A stretch of 64,000 nucleotides of DNA from Liriodendron chinense (lineage: Eukaryota > Streptophyta > Magnoliopsida > Magnoliales > Magnoliaceae): positions 4,650,001-4,714,000 of the forward strand of contig ML058477.1 of NCBI GenBank assembly GCA_003013855.2, written 5' to 3'. A program made the translations under genes and the position numbers. This document shows, piece by piece, positions 30,908 to 40,199 of this stretch. Below the pieces are notes generated by a model. That model was not told the DNA's origin and did not search any database. It was given only the letters and a program-made list of their open reading frames with translations. Numbering within the stretch: the first letter of the stretch is position 1; every line of letters begins with the position of its first letter.

Positions 30908-31975
30908 TGTTATAGGCAAAATGGTGGAGATAAGATTTCACGCGGAAAATGCCCATTTCGCCCTCGAGATGATCTGATCAAGAGTCGCAGAACTGGGTAA
31001 GGGTGGAGTACGGCTTCGACTCTCGAGATCGTATGCTCGGGAGTCGAAGAATGGATAAGAGCGGGACGTCCATTCGACTCTCGAGATTATCTGATCGAGA
31101 GTCGAATATTGGATAAGTGCAGGACGTCCATTCGACTCTCGAGCTCACCTGATCAGGAGTCATAGATTGAAAAATACGGAGCAGCTATTCGCAAGTCTCG
31201 AGTCTTCATAACCGATAGTCAAATACGGCAAAGCTCGATCCGCGAACAGACCTTCTCACAAGTCGTTGAAAGACGTTACATCTAAAGTATGTACTTGGAC
31301 TCGCGACCACATTCTAACCTGCGAGTAGCTTTCCTGCGGTAATATCTCTTAGCTTTCAGTACTAACACCCGATTCCCGTCGAGCAGCTTCTCCAATCCCT
31401 CTGCGACACCAAGCAGGGCTACAACCAGTTCGGTGGTTTCCAACTACGGGCGTCTCCTTCCTTTTCGGAGGCTATGACTCCAACTACGGGCGTCTCCTTC
31501 CTTTTCGGAGGCTATGACTCCAACTACGGGCGTCTCCTTCCTTTTCGGAAGCTATGATTCCAACTACGGCTTCCAGCCGGATTTCAAGGGATTACCATCA
31601 AGGGGCGTGATTGTTGAAATAAGTCATTGGGTTGGATCTGACTAAAAAGATAGGATCTTATCCCACGAAATCAGCGAATTCTCAGTATCGTATGCGACAT
31701 CAACGGGATTTCGACATCTCACGTAACAAATTGGATTGCTTCAGATCTATATAAAGGGGTGGCTCCATTAAGAGCAGGTACGCACACAACATCCAATCTG
31801 GGTCCCGTTTCGCTTGGTTTCTCTTCTTACTGTGGCCTAACTTAAGCATCGGAGGGCTGACGGCTGGTCCCCAGCCACCCTTATTTGCTGTCTTGCTTCA
31901 GGTCTGGTGGTGGAAATCTCTGCTGGAGTGAAGGAGGAAAGCCAGAGGATCTCGTTACAAAATCTGACATTAACA
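30908..31975 (+). repeat. 3' LTR of Tat-2
   Basis: TGTTATAGGC...ATTAACA, 1068 bp, nearly identical to 21630-22695. Followed by GCATG (31976-31980), the right target duplication. Confidence 0.96.
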
Positions 31976-32188
31976 GCATGGATATGCAAAAGGGTGGTTC
32001 CAAAGCTCTGTGGGCCCCACCATGGTGTATGTGTTATCTAGGCCCTCCATTCATTTTCCATCTGATTCTAAGACATTATCCAAAAATGAGACATCCAAAT
32101 CTCAAGTGGACCACACCACAAGAAAATAGTGGGGGATTGACACTTATTGTTGAAAACTTTTTGGGGGCCTTAGAAGTTTGGTATCAAG

Positions 32189-32191
<3 letters not shown>

Positions 32192-32255
<64 letters not shown>
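32192..32255. repeat. (TA)n microsatellite in hAT-1
   Basis: About 32 uninterrupted AT/TA dinucleotides. Confidence 0.95.
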
Positions 32256-32257
<2 letters not shown>

Positions 32258-32363
32258 GATTCAATTTGATCAATCTATTTAAATCGACACAGATCAATTC
32301 TATTTTCGATTCGATTCAATTCGATCGATAAATTGATCATAAATTGAATTGTGTGCAGCCCTA

Positions 32364-32847
32364 GTTGTGTACCTTTTTCCTCAATGAAGACCTCTATTTA
32401 TTTAGGTATAACTAGAATGGTTCATTACGTAGATGGTTGAGATCTTCCTGATTTCATGGGATAAGATGCTATCTTATCAGGTTAGATGCCTAGTTGATTA
32501 CGTTCCTTGATGTAAATCCCTTTAATCTAGGACCGGTGTATAGAGATAGATCCAAGTGGGTCTGTAATCTGGGCCAACTCCTGAACTATATGAGCTGCTA
32601 GGACTGCGATCCAAGAAATGCCTTCATCAACCGACCGGCGACCAAATCTGCCCGAATGCGAGGAAGTCTATCTAAAGATCCCTCAAGAACTGAGGCACGT
32701 GCCAACCTACTCGCTAGGTAATATCTATGCTGATTTGCTCATCATTCTAAATCATCAAGGGGTGCTCGCATCTCGCATGCAGGCCATGTAAAAATGCTCA
32801 GCATTATTTAAGAAGCGTACAAACTTCAACCGACTTATTCTATAACA
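32364..32847 (-). repeat. 5' LTR of Tat-1, segment 2
   Basis: Begins with the second copy of GTTGTGTA (32364-32371), then matches 1857-2328 of the 3' LTR and ends CTATAACA, the outer terminus. Followed by CAGTT. Confidence 0.92.
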
Positions 32848-33322
32848 CAGTTAATCCCTCTACCAGTGTACTAAGCATGTGCCTCCACCAAGCTAAATTG
32901 GACACTTGATCGAGCTCTACAAGAATATTCAAGTAAATTGCACGTGCATCTGCCTTCACGCGAGGGCACAATACAATGGCAAGAGTGAATAGGACGAACT
33001 CTCTCTTAAACTCATCACCACTTGCATCACTGTACAAGTGCTTCTCCAAGACTTTTAGATGTATGTAGTCTCCTTTGATGTCAAACGGCCATCGAATGTC
33101 ATTATGGACCTCTCCCGTAGTAACCATTCTGACTGGTTCGCCATCACATGTTAAACCCGTTATGATGGTGACATCTAAGTGTTTGATGGGAAGTTCCTGA
33201 CCCCTAATAAGAAATGTCTTCTTCTTGATGTCGAACTGTTCTACTAACCAAGTCACCAATGGCCGACGTAGCTTCTTACATCAAAAATATAGAAGCCCAC
33301 CCAGAGCAAGTTCTTTGACTGC
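32848..33322 (-). pseudogene. DUF1985/plant mobile domain-like coding remnant
   Basis: A minus-strand frame with WLVEQFDIKKKTFLIRGQEL, DVTIITGLTCDGEPV and FKREFVLFTLAIVLCP, then LVELDQVSNLAWW. This pattern (WLVE.FD..T..I.G, GL.C.G..V, VLCP...YL..LV..D) is typical of plant DUF1985/aminotransferase-like mobile-domain proteins, often carried by Mutator-like transposons or Ulp1-containing fusions. Similarity extends upstream of 33259 through KKLRRPL, a TGA near 33277 and the segment TEGAVKELALGG. Tat-1 truncates it at 32848. Family assignment is from recall; the host could be a transposon or a former gene. Confidence 0.5.
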
Positions 33323-33712
33323 CCCCTCTGTCATAAGTTTAATCGTTGAACAACTGTTTCAAATTGATGGGAGAAGAGTTGGTAATCATGCTGCGTTCCA
33401 ATCATAGTTTAGTTTCATGGACCAACGTCAGTTCTATAATACAGGGGATGGTATAGTTGTATACCAGACTGTTTTGACATGAAACAGGTCAATATAAGTT
33501 GGGTACAGTTCTTTATTGAAAGGTCAAAGATGCCCTGGAATCTCATCATTATCTTGTCCATGTTACATATGCTCGACAAAAACAACTCAAGTGCTGTCTC
33601 ATTATGGCTTTGTAATTGATAAATATGTTTGTGGGTTTACTCATTGGTGTTGAGTGAAATTGTGGTTGGCTCCGCATTTCAAATAAGCTTTAAGTTGTGC
33701 CAATGTCCTATT
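33323..33712. other. Unrecognised non-coding sequence
   Basis: No feature identified; no convincing reading frame. Confidence 0.4.
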
Positions 33713-33739
33713 GGGGGGGGGGGGGGGGGGGGGGGGGGG
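33713..33739 (+). repeat. G27 homopolymer
   Basis: Twenty-seven consecutive G in otherwise AT-rich intergenic DNA. Confidence 0.9.
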
Positions 33740-35967
33740 TTGTGTTAATACGACTTTTAAGGTTTGTTTGTTGATTTAAAGCTGAATAGCTAGATCAATT
33801 TGGTTTCGAAGACAACAAAAGACCAATTTAAATAGCATGTATTCTTATGAATGAAGTAGAATATGAGATACGAGTTGACTTAAGTAGGGGCTGTAAGGAA
33901 GCTCAATGAAACCATTCTATCGAATAGTTAATATGCATGTGAGCATTTTATCGAGCATATGGAATGTATTGAAGAACACATCCACAAATCTAAGCAACAA
34001 TTCATATGCAACTAATTATTGGAGTAAAGCATTTCAATTCATTCTTTACCACAGAGTAAAGCATGTTTGGATGAACATGATGAAAGGTTTGGATGTCACG
34101 AAGGACAAGCAAACAGCAACATAAAGTTGTTTGTAGGATACACTTAAGTTACACTACTGATGAGTGGCTCAACATGATTACTAATACAGTAAGTGACTCT
34201 ATATGTATATCCATTGGAGAATAAGCAGCAATGAAACATGGTGAAAGAATCTTTAACAAGCCACTTTATGGTAAAATAGCTTTAGAGACTATGGACAGTC
34301 CAAAGGCTCAGTGACTCAACCCGACTTTTTCTTGATGAGTCGAGTCATAACTGGCCCCGAGTCAGGACAAGTTGGAGCTTGGCTTATAGCTGTTGGGAAA
34401 GTGGCTGAGATTTTGTTGAGAAATATCCTCCCCATAATCCAAAGAAAATGGGGGACAGAGATCCAATTTTTTAATACTTAGCAAGGTCTGCCTCGGATTG
34501 AGAAAGGGATCCTCTTTCACCACTTCACTTTCATACATCTTCCAAAGCGAGGGACCTCTCAAAACATTGATAACCTTTTTTTCCTTGTTGTTTGTAGGGC
34601 CACTGTGCTTTGTTATAACATTGGAGCCATTCATTGCATCCAGACATAGATCTCAGGCCCTACTATAATCTGCCTCATTTACAACTTGGGTGGGACACAT
34701 AGTAGGAATTGGTGCGGATGAAGTCCACCATGAAATGTGCATAGACACTGTTGTGTATATATTGGCGCATCAAACCTGTTAATCAGGTTCTTCCACCATA
34801 TATTATACCTGATTGACAAGTTTGATGAAAGACACACACCACAGTTTGGCATCCCCTTACCATTGCTCTCTATGTTGTGTGGCCCACCTCAGATGTGAAT
34901 CTGGCTGATTTTTTTGCACAAGGGCTTAGAATCAAGGATATAATCTAATGTAGAAAATGGATTTTACATTAAACATGGTGGGCTTCTTCAGTGTTTTATG
35001 CTGCATAAAACCAATGTTGCAGACGATTCCAGTCTAACATCTCCTTCAATACATCCCATACAAACCATCCAAATTGTAAGTCCCATTCTAGATTGAGCAC
35101 ATATCACCACATGAATCAGATGAAGTATTCCAAACTGTTCAAGTTTTGGGTCCCATTTGGGAGTTTCTAACCATCCAATGAATGACCATCCAAGTAATGT
35201 GTACATGTGGTTTATAGAAAAATGTTGAGTGTGCTACATTTGAAAGAGGGAAAAAAGACTCATGCAAGCTTAAATATGTTTCAACAGATGGGACCCAAAT
35301 AGGTTCCAACAAGCAGATGGGACCAGATAGGTTTCAACAAGCAGCGGACGAGGTTGATCTGGGATTCATTGGCCTACGCAGATGGGACCAAAACATGTCC
35401 TAGAAAGAAATCTAGGCTCAAACTTTTTTCTGATCCCAAACAGACCTGAATATTATACATAGGTGTGTTTTAAAACCCGGTAGACCAACTCTCTTTCAGA
35501 GGGCAATTGGGCCCAACCACCACTCCAACCTTGATGCAGACCAAAGTGGTCCATGATCAGATTGATCAACCATTCGGCCCATCTATTGGTGCCCCCATGT
35601 CCAAATCTGTGTCAAAAAGTCAAGATTGCCCTCAAATCAATTTTAGGCCTAAATAATTACATTTAACTTGATGCCCCATGTCCAAATTTGCCTGATAAAG
35701 TGAAGATTGCTCTCAAATCTCTCCCCCCCTCTCTAACTTCAATCTCTCAACTCTCTACCAAGCCCCAACAATCACGTCATGAGGATGATTGAATCAACCT
35801 ATTTTTTATGGGGTTTATGAATTTCTTAGTGAGGCAATCATGCTAGACATGTGCCCCCACTCCCAAATCGTGAAACGTACAACAGAAAATATGGATTTTT
35901 TATAAATTTTTTCTATTTTTTACTACTTTTTCTATAAAAGAATGAGAGACAGAAAATCAACGACCCT

Positions 35968-35971
<4 letters not shown>
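33740..35971. other. Unrecognised intergenic DNA
   Basis: Short frames at 33906-34124 and 34362-34634 are not recognised. Some stretches (34865-34900, 35000-35220) resemble worn fold-back repeat sequence (TGGCCCACCTCAGATGTG). Two short direct repeats of AAGCAGATGGGACC type lie near 35315-35400. No supported gene. Confidence 0.4.
34769..34826. repeat. 20-bp inverted repeat (hairpin)
   Basis: ATCAAACCTGTTAATCAGGT (34769-34788) and ACCTGATTGACAAGTTTGAT (34807-34826) pair at 18 of 20 positions across an 18-bp loop. Confidence 0.85.

Positions 35972-36004
<33 letters not shown>
35972..36004 (+). repeat. G33 homopolymer
   Basis: Thirty-three consecutive G, preceded by CTAACA and followed by AAAGAAAG. 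Confidence 0.9.
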
Positions 36005-36005
<1 letters not shown>

Positions 36006-37100
36006 AAGAAAGAAAAATGGGGAAAAATAAAAAATAACCAGCCACAATCCTCCACAATTACATTACACAACCAACCACAATCCTCCACAACTACAAACCT
36101 CCGCAACGACAATCCTCCACAAGTACCAACAATCCACAACCACATTCTATGGTACCGAACTTTCCAAAATGAGACAATTTAGGAATAGGTAAAGAACAAT
36201 TAGTGTACTTGTTCAAAATGAATTACTAAACGAGGGGTGTTAAACACACAACTAAACCACTAAGTGGCCTAACTTGAAATTAGTCACATCATAATTCACA
36301 AGTAAACTAAATATGAGACTAAGCATAAAACTAAGCATAGTTGAGATAGCATTAATATTAACTAAGAGAGGAAAAAAGATCATACTCTACTAGCATCGGG
36401 ATCGGAACAAGTATAATGGAACGTGCAACCAGAGCAAGCAGACCCACAAATACCACCTTAAACAAGCCCTTGGGTCAATTTCCAACTGAATTAACTGGCA
36501 TGGCAAACCAAGAAGAATGTGAACATGTGGAGTTTAATAGGTATGTATGGGCTCAAACCCAAGATCTCATTGTTACAATGCACTCTATCATGACACATAA
36601 GCTCAAACTTATAATTCACCATAAGAGGAAAAAGAAAAATGAAAAGAAAAAAATTCTAGCATAAAATGCTAAATTGCGGATGTAATTTTTTATTTTATTA
36701 TGTAATTTTTTTAAAGTTTGTCACTTGAGGAGTTATTTCGTACTATGGAAAAAAGGGATGCTCCACATGCATGGAAATTGAAGCTTAAACTAAGAATAAA
36801 AAATTTACATTTGTTTGTATGGAAATTAAGAATACCAAAAAATTAGTAATTAACAAAGCAACATAAGTGAAAATTTCTGATGTCTTACAAAAATATAGAC
36901 TTCCCCTACTTTTCTCATATATATCAAGAAATTAAAGAACAAAAGATAGTGGCCTCATAATCGGAGAAACATAAAACAATAACCATACATTAAAAAACAA
37001 AGATAGTAGACAAATAAATAAATAATGTCTATTGTCCCTTCTTTATCAAGATGAATGAGAAAAAAATTATGCTAGTTTTGCTGCATTAAAGTGATTCCTA
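36005..37100. other. Unrecognised AT-rich DNA with a CCACAA-rich minisatellite
   Basis: 36040-36140 is made of degenerate CCACAATCCTCCACAA-type units. The small frame at 36416-36664 is not recognised and ends in a lysine-rich low-complexity tail. Nothing else identified. Confidence 0.4.
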
Positions 37101-37515
37101 TTGCTAATGCTAATGCTTATAGGGAGGATATTGAATGATGGGAGGATTAATGTAAGAGCTAAGTGTGATTTGACTAATAACCTTACTATGAAGATGAATG
37201 CACATATTCAAAATGAGACACATTTATCCCATGATACTTTCAAGTTCGACTACAAGGGTAAAGATTTCAGATCTCAGTTCTAGATGGGGAGCAATGCCTT
37301 CTATGGCATCAATTATATTCAGAGGGTCACTCCAGATTTGTCTCTTGGTAGTGAACCATTTTGGTTTGGTCATCAAAGAAAATTTGGTATTGGTTTTGCT
37401 ACTCGATACAACACAAATAAGATGCTTGCAGCAGGGCAATTTGCCAGCACTGGGATAATTGCTTTGAGCTATGTGCAGAAGGTATCTAAGAAGGTTTCGC
37501 TTGCAACTGATTTAT
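37101..37515 (+). pseudogene. TOM40: TOM40 (mitochondrial import pore) pseudogene fragment
   Basis: In one frame: GRILNDGRINVRAKCDLTNN, DFRSQF, a TAG at 37281-37283, then NAFYGINYIQRVTPDLSLGS, FWFGHQRKFGIGFATRY, NKMLAAGQFASTG and LSYVQKVSKKVSLATD. This is the middle-to-late part of the beta-barrel of TOM40, the channel that imports precursor proteins across the outer mitochondrial membrane. About 138 codons are continuous without an intron. Plant TOM40 genes are, as far as I recall, multi-exon, so a retro-copy is likely, though a single-exon fragment is possible. It lacks the N-terminal part and stops abruptly after SLATDL; TAG replaces what should be a glutamine codon. Not functional. Confidence 0.85.
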
Positions 37516-38740
37516 AATACCAAAAAAATCCTAGATTCATTCAAAAAAGAAGTCTTTCCTTATTATTGAGGATACCGACATCATTAATGAGCTACCCACA
37601 TTCCCACGTCTAAAATGAGAAGGGCATAAGATATTAATTAATATTAGACTAAAAAAACCATGTAACTTATAAACACTTTCAGTTCTAAATTCTAATGGGC
37701 TCAATGTGGGCAATACTCTCCCTAGAATCATTGTGATACAAAATATTCAGAATGTTAGCAAAAACAACATGCATACATATTTGAGGTATGCTAAGACGAC
37801 ATGTGGTAGAGCTTGCCCATCCACACATGACCACACATGCCAAAAAAAAAAGCATGCTACTTAAGTCCTCAGGTGGGCCACAACGTACAGATAAATAACT
37901 AAACAATTTTCTTTACTTATACACTATTCTATACATTGCACCACAGATGAGGAGTAAAATGGACTGATTCTTAGTCCAAAAAATCTAAATAACATCGCCA
38001 TCTGATGGAAAGCTCGGATCTGGCACATATTGGCAAATGTGCTTATGTGTGGATAGGCAGGGCTTCACTGGCATAGACACTAACACAAGTATAGCTTGCA
38101 TGAACACCAGTACATACACAGAACACGCAAACAGTCTTTTTTTTTTTTACACACGCACCCCACGAACACTCAAACATAGTTAATTGCATAAGCATACATT
38201 CGTACACATTTTCGCACAGTATTGAAATGTATAGATTCCATTTGATAAAAGAAATTGGCAAACAGAAAATGAAAACACATATACAAGATAACAAATGTGT
38301 GAACAAGAGCAGAAACCATAATCTTCTTTGAGATGTGGCATAAAATAAGGGGAAAAAAACTCTAAAACGAGAGAAGAGCACGATAGAGATGAAAAAAGAC
38401 TTAGATCTATTAAAAGAGAAGAAATACTACCTCTGGATGCACACATAAATCTTTCCTCTGAGAAATCTTTCCTCAAACACCTCTCTTCTCCAAACTTGAG
38501 AAAGGAAAAAATGAAACCCTAAACACTGGGGGGAGAGGGAGAGGGAGAGGAAGAGGGAGAGTGAGGGCGAGAGGGCGATTGGGCGTGAGAGGGAGCGAGG
38601 GTGAGAGGGAGATTGGGCATGAGAGGGAGTGAGGACAGAGGGAGTGAGGGCGCGTGCGCGTGGGGTTTGATTTGAGGTGGAAATTGGGGCTTTTTTGGGG
38701 GAGGGGGTTTAAAGGTAGCACGGTTTGGGTGGATCCCCAA
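37516..38740. other. Unrecognised DNA with a GA-rich tract
   Basis: No supported gene. 38525-38660 is a GGGAGA/GAGGGC-rich purine tract; the minus-strand proline/serine-rich frames over it are low-complexity artefacts. Elsewhere no feature identified. Confidence 0.45.
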
Positions 38741-39216
38741 ATCCACTGAGGTCGATGGATCCCCAATTTATGGGGCGACTGTGATGTATGTACTATAAAT
38801 CTACACCGTCCATGCATTTTGAAAGTTCATTTTAGGACATGATCAATGAAGCAGATCCAAATCTTAGGTGGACCATACCACATGAAACAGTAATGATTGA
38901 ATCCCCACCATTAAAAACTTCATGGGGGCCACTGGAATGTTTATTTTCCATCCAACCTGTTGAAAAGGTCAAAATATACCTAGATGAAGAGACCAAACAA
39001 ATATCAGATTGATCCAAAACTTTTGTGGCCCACGAGAAGTTTTTAATGATTGAGTACCACTATTTACTGTATTATAGTCCACCTGAGATTTCGATCTACT
39101 TCATTTTTTGTATCATGCTTTAAAATGTGTTTTCAAAATGGATGGATGACGTGGATTTAAGACACACACATCACACAGTGAACTCCACGGTTAGGGATCC
39201 ACCCACCTCGGTGGAT
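38741..39216. mobile_element. MITE-like element with ~23-bp terminal inverted repeats
   Basis: The left end (38741-38763, ATCCACTGAGGT...GGATCCC) and the reverse complement of the right end (39194-39216, ATCCACCGAGGT...GGATCCC) match at 20 of 23 positions. The interior is a fold-back repeat copy (GGTGGACCATACCACATGAAA, ATGTTTATTTTCCATCCAACC, GTCCACCTGAGATTT). No transposase. The target duplication could not be fixed. Confidence 0.65.
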
Positions 39217-40151
39217 CCAAGGATCATTGAAGTCGCGCCTGTTTGAAGCACACCATGCGTGCGGGCAATAAATTGGGGGGGTATCCTTCCGCTCGTGGCT
39301 CCCACCGTTATGTAGGATGTAAGATCAGTACCCTTATTTGCCCTCCGTACGCTTAATTTTCGGTGCCGGTACGTCCCGGACGGATCAGATTAGCGAGCCT
39401 TGATCGCGACCCTGTTATAGTACCGCATCGACCCGAGACCTATACCCCGGCGACCGCGTAGGCGCTGCGATTCCAACGCCGTGCGGCACGCCCCATTGCG
39501 ATACCCGGTGTGAAAGTTATGATCAATCGTGTAATCCAAGGTGGGCTGCGCAACGTGCGTGTGTTGTGGGCCCCACTTGCACAAACTCCAAGACCATGTC
39601 ACATCAATCTAATCCATCACTATCATTCTCACCTACACCCATCCCATACCCTACTCTACACACCCCATACCCCCCATCCCTCTCTCTCCTCCCAAAGTCA
39701 ACCCTCACCCATACCTCCCATACCCATTCCCATGCACCATCATCATCACCCATCACCCCCATGATTCCTCTCTCTCTCTCCCCCCCCCCCCCCCATACAA
39801 GTCCATACGTAGGGGGAGAGGAGAGTGCATTTTCAAAGTTCAAGTGATTTGAGAGGAGAGAGAAAGAGAGAAAGAGAGAAAGAGATTTGAGAGAAGAGAG
39901 AGATTTGGAGGGAGATCTAGGATTTGAGGGTGGAGATCCAAGCTTGGAGGACCCCAACCATCATCCGGACCGTCCGGATCATCCAATCGTCAACCCGATT
40001 TAATCCAACCGTCCATCCTTTGAGGTGAGTGCAAGGGGTACATAAATCCCCCATTTTCTTCTTTCCTTTCATTTTTCCTTTTCTTTTGGGCCCACCTGGT
40101 GGTGGACAACCTGATGGATGGATTGGATCATCCATGAATGGGCCCCACTTT

Positions 40152-40154
<3 letters not shown>

Positions 40155-40186
<32 letters not shown>

Positions 40187-40187
40187 T
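40155..40187 (+). repeat. (TAA)n microsatellite
   Basis: About eleven TAA units within the solo LTR, at the start of the first A-rich module. Confidence 0.9.
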
Positions 40188-40199
40188 AGAAAGAAAAAA

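Larger units (their letters stand above)
21630..31975 (+). mobile_element. Tat-2: young Tat-clade Ty3/gypsy element inserted in hAT-1
   Basis: Complete in outline: 1066/1068-bp LTRs starting TGTTATAGGC and ending GACATTAACA, PBS, gag-pol on the plus strand, spacer with tandem repeats, antisense gene, and PPT. GCATG flanks both ends exactly. By eye the LTRs differ by 8 substitutions and 4 one-base indels (about 99.2% identity), so it is the youngest datable insertion here. It is nevertheless defective: about 0.8 kb of gag missing, a TGA in pol, a frameshift in integrase, and a disrupted antisense gene. Confidence 0.96.
20506..32363. mobile_element. hAT-1: non-autonomous hAT-like DNA transposon, itself split by Tat-2
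   Basis: Terminal inverted repeats TAGGGCTGCACA (20506-20517) and TGTGCAGCCCTA (32352-32363), followed inward by AT-rich sequence built of ATTGAATTGA-type repeats. The flanks are an exact 8-bp duplication, GTTGTGTA, at 20498-20505 and 32364-32371. The uninterrupted Tat-1 LTR at 1840-1856 shows the empty site. An 8-bp duplication and a TAGGG-type terminus are hallmarks of hAT. Without Tat-2 it is about 1.5 kb, with no transposase. Its interior contains fold-back repeat sequence and a (TA)n tract. Confidence 0.88.
1677..32847 (-). mobile_element. Tat-1: degenerate Tat-clade Ty3/gypsy retrotransposon, split by nested insertions
   Basis: A minus-strand LTR element: 3' LTR at 1677-2328, antisense gene at 2694-4874, pol and gag from 5310 to 20244, PBS at 20289-20306, and 5' LTR in two pieces (20310-20505 and 32364-32847). 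An Athila element occupies 6460-15905, and a hAT carrying Tat-2 occupies 20506-32363. Without these insertions it is about 9.9 kb. Clade assignment rests on the archaeal-type RNase H after RT, the TGGCGCC PBS and the antisense gene downstream of integrase. By eye, its LTRs differ at about 4% of sites over the first 180 bp, so it is older than Tat-2, as expected for the host of the nest. The right flank reads CAGTT. No matching duplication is visible on the left, where the LTR lacks about 20 bp. Confidence 0.85.

Noticed and set aside
37101..37515. Functional TOM40 gene
   Set aside because: Only the middle of the protein is present, with an in-frame TAG and an abrupt end; no further exons seen on either side.
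38473..38817. Proline/leucine-rich minus-strand ORF
   Set aside because: Generated by a GA/CT-rich tract; every frame over such DNA is open and biased.
39510..39957. Histidine/serine/proline-rich ORFs on both strands
   Set aside because: Lie inside Solo-LTR-1 over pyrimidine-rich leader sequence; composition reflects simple repeats.
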